Below are positions 5,880-12,845 of a DNA stretch of 14,613 nucleotides, one piece after another. Every line of letters begins with the position of its first letter. Position 1 is the stretch's first letter. Position numbers and translations under genes: made by a program. The DNA lies in the NCBI GenBank assembly GCA_043775075.1, contig JAYVSS010000021.1:1-14613 (forward strand). The letters are read 5' to 3'. Origin of the DNA: JANLQX01 sp043775075 (lineage in GTDB: Bacteria > Actinomycetota > Acidimicrobiia > Acidimicrobiales > JANYDT01). The notes beneath the pieces were generated by a model. That model worked only from the letters and a program-made list of their open reading frames with translations, did not search any database and was not told where the DNA came from.

Positions 5880-5886
5880 GGCATCA

Positions 5887-5892
5887 ATCGTA
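5887..5892 (-). promoter_or_regulatory. Possible -10 box giving a leaderless nfuA transcript
   Basis: On the minus strand TACGAT ends 7 nt before ATG 5879, so transcription would begin at or next to the start codon. The absence of a Shine-Dalgarno there fits. No good -35 box is seen at 17-18 bp. Confidence 0.3.
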
Positions 5893-5968
5893 CGCCCGGT
5901 GGCGGGTTGCATCGCCGCTGGGGCGTCGTTGGCGCGTTTTGTCACACCCGGGCGACGAGACTGGCGCC

Positions 5969-7396
5969 ATGGCATTGCACAGTGACGAGTTGCCTTGGGC
6001 GGAGGTCCCCGCGGCCCCGGCTGGTCCGGTGGTCCCGGCTGGTCCGGTGGTCCCGGCTGGTCCGGCTGGTCCGGCGGTGCTGAGGGTCATCGCGCCGCCG
6101 CTGCCCGTCGGCGTTCGGCAACTTACACTCACGCGGCTCTACGCCGAGCTGGGCCGGGCCCTCACCAACACCGGCCGGGTCCAGGTGGAGGGAGACGTTC
6201 ACGATGTGCGGGTAACTCGTCAAGGAGCGGTGTGGTTCACGTTGCGTGACCGGGCGTACGACCTCCCCGTGCTCGTCTCCGCAGGACGGGCCCGCAAGAG
6301 TCGCATTGCCGACGGTGAGCGCGTGGCCGTCACCGGTCGGGTCACGCTGCAGCAGCGCAAGGTGCAGATGCTCATGGACGCCGAGGAGGTCGTGCCTGTT
6401 GGGGAGGGGGCGGTGGCGGCATTGCTCGTCGAAGTACGGGCTCGTCTCACCGCCGCCGGATTCGTCGATCGCATCCGCCGGCCGATACCGATTCTTCCCA
6501 CCGGGATCGGCGTGGTGTGCGGGACCGATGCGGCCGTTCGTCGTGACATCGAAGCGGTGGTGGTGGCCAAGTTCCCGGGCTTCCCCGTTCGTTTCCTGGA
6601 GACACAGGTACAGGGCCCGGGGGCGGCCGAGGCGGTGCGGCGGGCGATCGACGAGTTGGTTCTCGACGCCGGGGTCGACGTGATCGTGCTCGCTCGTGGC
6701 GGGGGAAGCGCGGTGGATCTGCTGGCGTTCTCCGACGAAGATTTGTGCCGGGCGATTGCCCGATGTGTCAAGCCGGTCGTCTCGGCCATCGGGCACCACG
6801 GTGATCGTCCAGTGTGCGACGACGTGGCCGACCTCCGTTGCGGCACGCCATCGATCGCCGCGCAAGCGGTGGTGCCTGATCTGGCGGCGATTCGTTCGTC
6901 GCTGAACCGGGCATTGCACGACGTGGCGCGGTTGCTCGACCGGCGGGTGGCGTCGGCGTCCAAGTCTGTCGATGGGATCCGTTGGGATGCTGCGCTTGAC
7001 CGACGGCTTTCGTCCACGCACGCCAAGCTCGCCTCGGTGCCATGGCAGCACGCGTTGGACAGACGAATTCAACGCGACCGCGACTCACTGGCGGCGATTG
7101 ATTGGGAACAGGTGCTGCCTGCGCGGTGCCGCGCAGCGTCCCAGCGAGTTGCTGGAATCGAACCTGACGCTGCGCTTCGTCGGCGGTGGACTGCGGCATC
7201 GAGTCAACTAGCAATACTAAGCGCGCAGATGGAAGCACTCTCACCCAAGCGCGTGTTGGAACGCGGCTACGCCGTTGTCCGCGACACCAATGGCCGGGTT
7301 CTTCGCGATGCCAACGAAACAGCGTCGGGGGACACCCTCGACATCACGCTGGCCGCCGGTCAGCTTCACGTGGAGGTTCGTCATGTCAGCCAGTAA
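5969..7396 (+). CDS. xseA: Exodeoxyribonuclease VII large subunit
   Basis: A 475-residue catalytic subunit of exonuclease VII, which degrades single-stranded DNA from both ends in repair and recombination. A Pro/Gly-rich repeat tail (14-36) precedes the OB-fold (about 51-145, LTLTRLYAELGRAL to MLMDAEEV). The catalytic domain has GTDAAVRRDI with Asp193, LARGGGSAVDLLAF with Arg243, and SAIGHHGD with His276 and Asp279, matching the four residues known to be essential in E. coli XseA. A helical segment (325-410) contains four 20-residue repeats, and the end is SPKRVLERGYAVV plus a beta domain. The start is ATG 5969; a TTG at 5939 is possible but less likely. The Shine-Dalgarno is weak. It overlaps xseB by 14 nt. 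Confidence 0.95.
   Translation: MALHSDELPWAEVPAAPAGPVVPAGPVVPAGPAGPAVLRVIAPPLPVGVRQLTLTRLYAELGRALTNTGRVQVEGDVHDVRVTRQGAVWFTLRDRAYDLPVLVSAGRARKSRIADGERVAVTGRVTLQQRKVQMLMDAEEVVPVGEGAVAALLVEVRARLTAAGFVDRIRRPIPILPTGIGVVCGTDAAVRRDIEAVVVAKFPGFPVRFLETQVQGPGAAEAVRRAIDELVLDAGVDVIVLARGGGSAVDLLAFSDEDLCRAIARCVKPVVSAIGHHGDRPVCDDVADLRCGTPSIAAQAVVPDLAAIRSSLNRALHDVARLLDRRVASASKSVDGIRWDAALDRRLSSTHAKLASVPWQHALDRRIQRDRDSLAAIDWEQVLPARCRAASQRVAGIEPDAALRRRWTAASSQLAILSAQMEALSPKRVLERGYAVVRDTNGRVLRDANETASGDTLDITLAAGQLHVEVRHVSQ
6017..6070 (+). repeat. 18-bp tandem repeat inside the xseA 5' end
   Basis: CCGGCTGGTCCGGTGGTC occurs at 6017-6034 and 6035-6052, followed by two 9-bp half units (6053-6070). It encodes collagen-like PAGPVV/PAG units at residues 17-34 of XseA, ahead of the OB-fold. 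The copies are identical, so strand slippage and length variation between strains are likely. Each unit is a multiple of three, so changes would keep the frame. Confidence 0.8.
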
Positions 7397-7616
7397 CTCG
7401 ACAACGCCGTCGTTTCGCGCCGTCACCGAAATGTCGTTCGAAGAATTGGTAGAGGAACTCGTGGGGATCACGGCAAAGATGGACGACGGCTCGATCGGGA
7501 TTGAGGTGGCGGCTGATTTGTATGCCCGGGCGAGCGCGCTGCACTCGGCGGCGTCGTTGCGTTTGCTCGGCGTGCAAGCGCGCCTTGAGGAGCTACGCGG
7601 AGGGGTCAATGGCTAG
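7383..7616 (+). CDS. xseB: Exodeoxyribonuclease VII small subunit
   Basis: A 77-residue all-helical protein with the XseB pattern: MSFEELVEELVGITAKMDDG (17-36), then a second helix with VAADLYARASALHSAA (42-57) and LLGVQARLEEL (61-71). XseB binds the helical arm of XseA and is needed for exonuclease VII activity. The start is ATG 7383 with GGAGG at 7372-7376, inside the end of xseA (14-nt overlap). The family usually starts close to the SFEE motif, and ATG 7431 would also give a usable protein, but it has no comparable ribosome-binding site. The stop overlaps the following dacB start by 8 nt, so all three genes are translationally linked. Confidence 0.92.
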   Translation: MSASNSTTPSFRAVTEMSFEELVEELVGITAKMDDGSIGIEVAADLYARASALHSAASLRLLGVQARLEELRGGVNG

Positions 7617-9192
7617 GCCTGTACTCACGCCAGCCGGGCCGGTTCGTCGCATCATTTGGACGACGGTTGCGGTGGTGTTGGTCGGCGCCGCTTCACTTGG
7701 CGGTACCTCATTGGCGGCGAACGCCACTCGCGCCCAAATTAGTGTCGGGTCGCCACCGGTTAGTGGAGTGACCGACGGTGGGGTCCCCACGGTCCCCGGC
7801 GTCGAGAGCAGCACGACCACACCTACGGGTCCCGTTTCCGTCGTCGGGGCAGCCACCACGATTGTTGCGGTGGGCGTTGGCGCCCCGGTTGGAGGGGCCA
7901 CCACCACCGCTGCTGGGTCCACGTCCGCCACGCCCGCTGCATCGTCGGTACCCGATGTGACGACCTCGTCGTTGATCCCTGAACCGAGTGCCGCACCCTC
8001 CACCAGCATTCCGGCCTCCGTCAAACCGGGACTCACAACAGTGGCGCCAGCCCTCACCATCGACGATCTAAGAAGTCGTATTTCGGCCGCGCTGTCCACC
8101 TCCACGTCTGCGTCGATGGGGGTCGTCGTGTCGGTTGATGGTGGTTCGACGGTGTTTGAGCGCAACGCTGATGCGCCGATGATCCCAGCATCCACCCAGA
8201 AGATCTACATCGCCGGAGCGGCTCTCGCAGCGCTTGGTATCGACACGAGGTTCGTGACGCAGGTCGTTACCGGTGGGGCCATCGAAGGCACAACGTTGCG
8301 AGGTGACCTCATCATTCGAGCGTCCGGTGATCCGTCGTTGAGTTCCACCAACATGAACACACTCGCCGCGGCGGTCAAGACGGCGGGCATCGCCCACGTG
8401 ACCGGAGCGCTCGTGGTGGACGACAGTCGCTTCGATCGCCAGACGCGTTTGCCGTCATGGAAGGCGGCGTTCACGCCCGGCGAGTCCGGCTGGTTGAGCG
8501 CGTTCTCCGTCGATGGCAACCATCGCAACGATGCTGCGACCGTTGCCGATCCAGCCCTCGCCAACGTCGCCCGTTTCAGACTCGCGCTTCGAACGCGAGG
8601 TGTCTCGGTGGCCGGACCGGACCTGCGGGGGAGTGCGCCTGCCGCGACCACGCAGCTCGGCATCCAACAATCGGTAGCCCTCCAAGATCTTGTCCGCACG
8701 TTCGTAAAAAAGTCAGATAATACGTACGCTGAACTTGTCACGAAGGAACTTGGCGCCCATCGGGGTTCGGGGTCCACCGGCGCTGGCGTTGCGGCGATTG
8801 CTCAGTATTTTGCTTCGCTCAACGTGACCCCTCCGGCGATCCAAGAAGATGGCTCGGGACTTTCATCGAACAATCGATCATCAGCGCGCATGCAGGTTCG
8901 GTATTTGCAAAAGGCGTTGGCTGCGCCCACCGGTGCGGCGTTGCGTTCGGCGCTCGCGGTGACCTGTGTCGATGGCACTCTGAAGTCCCGCACGTGTGGC
9001 ACGGCGGCGGCGGCCAAGGTGTTTGCGAAGTCCGGATCGATCGACAACGTCGTCGCCCTCACGGGTGTAACCACGACGGCAGGCGGCAAACCCATCACGT
9101 TTTCGTTTCTCCTCAACAACGTGAAGTCCGCTCGCCTCGGCCGGTCGGCGATCGACGCCGCCCTCGTTTCGATTGTCACCAGCCGCGTCTAG
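7609..9192 (+). CDS. dacB: D-alanyl-D-alanine carboxypeptidase/endopeptidase, PBP4 family (peptidase S13)
   Basis: A 527-residue secreted or membrane-anchored enzyme that trims peptidoglycan stem peptides. A basic start plus hydrophobic helix (about 14-37, IIWTTVAVVLVGAASLGG) forms a signal anchor. A Thr/Ser/Val/Pro linker of about 100 residues (45-148) follows, likely crossing the wall. The catalytic part has PASTQKI with nucleophile Ser195 and Lys198, KSDNTYAE with Ser369-Asp-Asn371, and AKSGSID with Lys474-Ser-Gly476 in place of the usual KTG. Cys453 and Cys463 may form a disulfide. The S13-type insertion lies between the first two motifs (about 210-350). ATG 7609 has GGAGG about 5 nt upstream and overlaps the xseB stop by 8 nt. 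The convergent next gene ends 23 bp away. Membership in an exonuclease VII operon looks positional, not functional. Confidence 0.9.
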   Translation: MARPVLTPAGPVRRIIWTTVAVVLVGAASLGGTSLAANATRAQISVGSPPVSGVTDGGVPTVPGVESSTTTPTGPVSVVGAATTIVAVGVGAPVGGATTTAAGSTSATPAASSVPDVTTSSLIPEPSAAPSTSIPASVKPGLTTVAPALTIDDLRSRISAALSTSTSASMGVVVSVDGGSTVFERNADAPMIPASTQKIYIAGAALAALGIDTRFVTQVVTGGAIEGTTLRGDLIIRASGDPSLSSTNMNTLAAAVKTAGIAHVTGALVVDDSRFDRQTRLPSWKAAFTPGESGWLSAFSVDGNHRNDAATVADPALANVARFRLALRTRGVSVAGPDLRGSAPAATTQLGIQQSVALQDLVRTFVKKSDNTYAELVTKELGAHRGSGSTGAGVAAIAQYFASLNVTPPAIQEDGSGLSSNNRSSARMQVRYLQKALAAPTGAALRSALAVTCVDGTLKSRTCGTAAAAKVFAKSGSIDNVVALTGVTTTAGGKPITFSFLLNNVKSARLGRSAIDAALVSIVTSRV

Positions 9193-9215
9193 TTGGATTC
9201 GACAGCGGCGTGCCA

Positions 9216-9788
9216 TCAGCGGCTGCGCCCGTGGTACTCGCGGTTGGGCATCTGGCCGGTGGCCATGGCGAGTCGATTGGTGAAGTTATACATCGCCGCG
9301 ATTTCAGCCACGTCCCATACTTCTTCAAGGGTAAGGCCGAGGGAGATGAGACGATCGATGTCGGCCTTCGTCGTTTGCGTCGGATGCTTGGTGATCGTCT
9401 CGGCGTATTCACAAATCGCCCGGCCCCGTTCGTCGATGCCCGCACGTCGCCAATCGAGGGTGATGCGGTCAGCTAGAACCGGATTACCCAGTGCGTCGCG
9501 CAGCGCCTGCCCGTGGGCGACGAGGCAGTACAGGCATCCGTTGGCCATCGACACCACAACGGCGATCATTTCGCGGTCGGCGGCAGAAAGATTTTCTGAC
9601 GCCACGTGGAGCTGTTTGAAGTGGCTGAACCATGCTCGGAAGTGATCAACCCGATAGGCAAACGCCTGAAACACGTTGGGCACGAAGCCAATCGCTGACT
9701 CCGCTTTAGCGAAGAGCTTGGCCACATCTTCGGGCAATTCTTCGCGTTCGGGAACAGGGAACCAGGAGACCTCGGGATCGTTTCGCAT
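9216..9788 (-). CDS. AhpD-like / carboxymuconolactone decarboxylase family peroxidase-related protein
   Basis: A 190-residue all-helical protein. SAADREMIAVVVSMANGCLYCLVAHGQAL (68-96) contains the AhpD core Glu73, Cys85-x2-Cys88 and His92, the proton-relay and redox thiols of alkylhydroperoxidases. The N-terminal WFPVPEREELPEDVAKLF and GFVPNVFQAF segments are typical of the uncharacterised peroxidase-related branch of the family. It likely reduces peroxides through its CxxC, or acts as a related redox enzyme; the electron donor is unknown. The start is ATG 9788, with a poorly spaced GGCGGA upstream. It converges on dacB and diverges from the molybdoenzyme gene across 148 bp (9789-9936), where I see only a lone TTGACT (9839-9844) without a well-placed -10 box. 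Confidence 0.85.
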   Translation of the reverse strand: MRNDPEVSWFPVPEREELPEDVAKLFAKAESAIGFVPNVFQAFAYRVDHFRAWFSHFKQLHVASENLSAADREMIAVVVSMANGCLYCLVAHGQALRDALGNPVLADRITLDWRRAGIDERGRAICEYAETITKHPTQTTKADIDRLISLGLTLEEVWDVAEIAAMYNFTNRLAMATGQMPNREYHGRSR

Positions 9789-9936
9789 TCCGCCACGTTA
9801 GGCATCGCTTGACCGACTGTACGGAGGGCAACCAGACGTTGACTCGGAGAACCACGCTCCGGATCCATTTGTTATCGCCGCGGCCGGAGCCGATCAACGT
9901 AGATGAAGTCGACGAACGCGTGCGGCGTCGACAACG

Positions 9937-12306
9937 ATGAAGCGCATGTCGAACGTCATCGCCAAAATTTTCACCAAGGCCGGCGCACCAACCGAGGGCG
10001 AGACGGAATTGCAGACCCACTTCCGTACGTGCCATCTATGTGAGGCCACGTGTGGTCTCGAGATCACCACCAAGGGCAGCGCCGTCGTGCGAATACGCGG
10101 CGACCGAGATGATGTGTTCTCCCGCGGCTTCATTTGTCCGAAGGGATCGTCGATCAAAGATCTGGATGCCGACCCGGACCGTCTCCGCCATCCAATGATT
10201 CGCACGGGGTCTACATGGCGCGAAGCATCGTGGGACGAAGCGTTTGACGAGATCGATCGCCGCTTCTCTGAAGTCAAGGCGGCGAATCCGGATCCGAGAT
10301 CTATCGCGCTCTACTTCGGCAACCCAACGGCGCACAACATCTCGTCGAGCTTGTATCTCCGTGCACTTATCAACGCGCTCAAGACCACCAACGTGTTTTC
10401 CGCCTCCACCGTTGATCAGATGCCGAAGCAGATTTCGTCGGCGTTGATGTTCGGCTCGATGGTGACCGTCCCTGTCCCCGACCTTGATCGGACGGACTAT
10501 CTCGTGATGATGGGAGCCAATCCATGGGAGTCCAACGGGTCGCTGTGCACCGCGCCCGATTTTCCCGGACGAGTTGATGCCATTCGACAGCGCGGCGGCA
10601 AGGTAGTGGTCATTGATCCGCGGCGCACGATAACGGCGGAGCATGCGGACCTGCATCTCGCCATCATGCCCGGTACGGACGCCGCGCTTCTCGCCGCCGT
10701 GGTGCACGTTCTCTTCGCTGACGGTCTCGTGAAGCTTGGCGCGGCGGAACGCTGCACCGATGGCGTGAACGAAATCCGCGAGGCTACGAAGGCGCTCACG
10801 CCGGCGTGGGCCGCACCTATCACCGGCATCGACGCAACGGCGATCGAAACAATGGCGCGTGAACTGGCCGGAGCAAAGACCGCCGCGGTCTACGGACGGA
10901 TTGGTACGTGTATCAACGAATTCGGAACCTTGACCAGCTGGCTCGTAGACGTGGTGAACACGCTCACTGGCAACCTCGATCGACCGGGCGGCGCCATGTT
11001 CGCCACAACGGCAACGCAGCCACCAACGCAGCCGAGGGACGTCACGTCGGGCACCGCTTCGCCGGTGGCTGGAAAGCGCTTTGCCCTCGGTCGGTGGAAG
11101 AGCCGGGTGCGAGGAGCGAACGAAGCGGGATCGGAACTCCCGGTTGCTGTTCTGGCCGAAGAAATCGAGACACCTGGTGACGGACAGATCCGTGCGCTCA
11201 TTTGCGTGGCCGGGAATCCCGTGCTCTCCACGCCGGATGGAAAGCGGCTCGACGCCGCACTGGCCACGCTCGATTTTTTTGTTGCTATCGACATGTATCT
11301 CAACGAAACGACACGACACGCCAATGTGATTTTGCCTCCGCCCCGGTCGCTGACTCGTCCGCACTACGACCATCTTCTCTATCAATTCGCTGTGCGTTCT
11401 GTGGCCAATTGGTCCGATCCCGTCTTCGACCTCGACGCTGATGAACGCCATGAGTGGGACTCCGTGCTTCGCCTTGGTGCAATCGTCGGAGGCGCTGGCA
11501 CCGATGTCGACGTGGACGATTTGGACGAAGCGGTGGCTCGGGCCCGTCTGGCCAGCGCAGTGCGATCGCGGTCCAGCGTCGTGTTTGGCCGGGACGTCAA
11601 CGAATTGCTCGCTCTATGCGGTGCTGAGCGCGGTCCCAGTCGCCTTATTGATATCGCCGTTCGTCTCGGTCGTTTTGGCGATGGCTTCGGTACGCAACCT
11701 GACGGCCTGACGATCGCCAAGCTTCGGGACAACCCGCATGGCGTGGATCTTGGAGCGCTCATTCCTCGCCTCGCCGACATCATCACGACGCCGTCGGGCC
11801 GTATCGAGTTGGCCCCGAACGCACTCATTAACGATCTCGCCCGTCTCATCGACAAATACGACGGTGTTGAAGAAACGGGGACGTCACGATTGTCGTCATC
11901 GCCCACGTCGTCGCTCCAGTTGATTGGGCGACGCGACCTTCGCTCGAATAATTCGTGGATGCACAACGTGAACGTGTTGATGAAGGGAAAGTCGCGATGT
12001 ACGTTGCAGATTCATCCCCACGATGCGGCGATTCGAAACATCAACGATGGCGCGATCGTTCGTGTGAGTTCTCCGGTCGGAGCAATCGATGTGCAAGCGA
12101 GTGTCACCGACATCGTCCGCCACGGTGTCGTGTCCCTTCCACATGGTTGGGGACACCATCGCGAAGGCATGGCGATGAACCTCGCCAAGGCGAACGCCGG
12201 CGTCAGTTTCAACGACGTTGTCGATACGTTGCTGATCGATCCGTTGAGTGGAAATGCTGCGCTGAACGCGACGATGGTCAGCGTCGTGCCAACAGCGAAT
12301 TTGTGA
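9937..12306 (+). CDS. Molybdopterin (bis-MGD) oxidoreductase with N-terminal 4Fe-4S, formate-dehydrogenase/nitrate-reductase superfamily
   Basis: A 789-residue catalytic subunit. CHLCEATCG plus FICPKG gives C32-x2-C35-x3-C39-x27-C67, a 4Fe-4S motif. Domains follow the DMSO-reductase superfamily order: SWDEAFDEID, LVMMGANPWESNGS, VVVIDPRRT, LTGNLDRPGGAMF, VAGNPVLSTPDG, NETTRHANVILPPP, and a C-terminal beta-barrel with HNVNVLMKGK, LQIHPHDA and SLPHGWGHH. Around the metal it reads STVDQMPKQISSALMFG (158-173). In E. coli FdhF and in NapA the sixth residue after V/I-D is Sec or Cys, but here it is Ile166, with Ser167 next. There is no twin-arginine signal, so it is cytoplasmic. No electron-transfer partner or cofactor genes adjoin it, so its substrate is unknown. 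ATG 9937 or ATG 9946 may be the start; neither has a clear Shine-Dalgarno. Confidence 0.88.
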   Translation: MKRMSNVIAKIFTKAGAPTEGETELQTHFRTCHLCEATCGLEITTKGSAVVRIRGDRDDVFSRGFICPKGSSIKDLDADPDRLRHPMIRTGSTWREASWDEAFDEIDRRFSEVKAANPDPRSIALYFGNPTAHNISSSLYLRALINALKTTNVFSASTVDQMPKQISSALMFGSMVTVPVPDLDRTDYLVMMGANPWESNGSLCTAPDFPGRVDAIRQRGGKVVVIDPRRTITAEHADLHLAIMPGTDAALLAAVVHVLFADGLVKLGAAERCTDGVNEIREATKALTPAWAAPITGIDATAIETMARELAGAKTAAVYGRIGTCINEFGTLTSWLVDVVNTLTGNLDRPGGAMFATTATQPPTQPRDVTSGTASPVAGKRFALGRWKSRVRGANEAGSELPVAVLAEEIETPGDGQIRALICVAGNPVLSTPDGKRLDAALATLDFFVAIDMYLNETTRHANVILPPPRSLTRPHYDHLLYQFAVRSVANWSDPVFDLDADERHEWDSVLRLGAIVGGAGTDVDVDDLDEAVARARLASAVRSRSSVVFGRDVNELLALCGAERGPSRLIDIAVRLGRFGDGFGTQPDGLTIAKLRDNPHGVDLGALIPRLADIITTPSGRIELAPNALINDLARLIDKYDGVEETGTSRLSSSPTSSLQLIGRRDLRSNNSWMHNVNVLMKGKSRCTLQIHPHDAAIRNINDGAIVRVSSPVGAIDVQASVTDIVRHGVVSLPHGWGHHREGMAMNLAKANAGVSFNDVVDTLLIDPLSGNAALNATMVSVVPTANL

Positions 12307-12310
12307 AATA

Positions 12311-12350
12311 AGTATGCACACCTACGATATAAGTAGAACGTGTGCATACT
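12311..12350. repeat. Perfect 11-bp inverted repeat just after the molybdoenzyme gene
   Basis: AGTATGCACAC (12311-12321) and GTGTGCATACT (12340-12350) are perfect complements around an 18-nt spacer that itself contains CTAC and GTAG. It begins 4 bp after the stop codon. As RNA it is a stable hairpin, which suits an end-of-transcript structure, but no T-run follows on the plus strand. The left side is T-rich on the minus strand. It could equally be an operator. Confidence 0.55.
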
Positions 12351-12403
12351 AAAGAGTAGTCGATGTGACCCTGTTCTCTCGACTCAGTTCCCAGTGCCCG
12401 TGC

Positions 12404-12433
12404 GGGTTGTGAGGCTTGCATTGCTCACAACCC
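12404..12433. promoter_or_regulatory. Perfect 10-bp dyad upstream of the HU gene
   Basis: GGGTTGTGAG (12404-12413) and CTCACAACCC (12424-12433) are perfect complements with a 10-bp spacer. The centre-to-centre distance of about two helical turns and the TTGTGAG half-site suit a dimeric regulator. A TTGACT -35-like box lies 20 bp downstream at 12454-12459 with only a weak -10 (TTTTCT, 12477-12482). The dyad would then sit upstream of the HU promoter, where an activator could bind. The 12307-12517 gap holds no supported gene. Confidence 0.45.
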
Positions 12434-12517
12434 AACAAATTCAAGGGGAATGCTTGACTTGTGCGCGCAAATCCCGTTTTCTTTCTCTCTTGTAAGTCGT
12501 CGTGCCAGGAGGCAGTC

Positions 12518-12841
12518 GTGAACAAGACAGAATTAATCGAGGCAGTTGCTGAGGCAGCTGGTCTCACGAAAACCGATAGTGACAAGGCGGTGAACGCTCT
12601 TCTTGAAACAGTTCAAGGAGCAGTGCAAGCCGGCGACAAGGTCACAATTCCGGGCTTCGGATCCTTCTCGGTGTCAGAGCGAAAAGCTCGCATCGGGCGT
12701 AACCCGCAAACCGGAGAATCCATCAAGATCGCTGCGTCGAAGAGCCCGAAGTTTACGGCCGGCTCCGGATTCAAGGCTGCGGTTAATGCCAAAGGCAAAG
12801 CGAAGGCCGCCGCTAAGGCTCCTGCAAAGAAGGGGAAGTAA
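12518..12841 (+). CDS. hup: HU-family DNA-binding protein with short basic tail
   Basis: A 107-residue nucleoid protein. NKTELIEAVAEAAGLTKTD begins the family's helical dimer base. GDKVTIPGFGSFSVSERKAR (39-58) is the conserved core strand turn, and RNPQTGE (61-67) belongs to the DNA-binding arm with the intercalating Pro. The body ends near GFKAAVN (84-90), followed by a Lys/Ala tail KGKAKAAAKAPAKKGK. HU bends and compacts DNA. The start is GTG 12518, chosen because AGGAGG lies at 12507-12512 with 5-nt spacing and HU proteins begin with M-N-K. Mycobacterial and streptomycete HupB-type proteins carry a long PAKK tail on the same chain; here the tail stops after about 17 residues and a separate Lys-rich gene starts 4 nt later in another frame. 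Confidence 0.95.
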   Translation: MNKTELIEAVAEAAGLTKTDSDKAVNALLETVQGAVQAGDKVTIPGFGSFSVSERKARIGRNPQTGESIKIAASKSPKFTAGSGFKAAVNAKGKAKAAAKAPAKKGK

Positions 12842-12845
12842 TCAC

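Noticed and set aside
5942..7072. 376-codon open frame antisense to xseA
   Set aside because: Shadow of xseA; no domain, low-complexity composition and no ribosome site.
9789..9936. Divergent promoter pair between the AhpD-like and molybdoenzyme genes
   Set aside because: Only a lone TTGACT (9839-9844) and a TGTTAT (9870-9875) at 25-bp spacing are visible, too far apart to call a promoter.
10036..11451. 471-codon open frame antisense to the molybdoenzyme gene
   Set aside because: The sense strand encodes a clear, full-length enzyme; the antisense product is Arg/His-rich with no motif, as expected from high-GC codon shadowing.
12453..12484. HU promoter with TTGACT at 12454-12459
   Set aside because: The matching -10 (TTTTCT) is too weak to list as a feature; it is noted only in the dyad entry.
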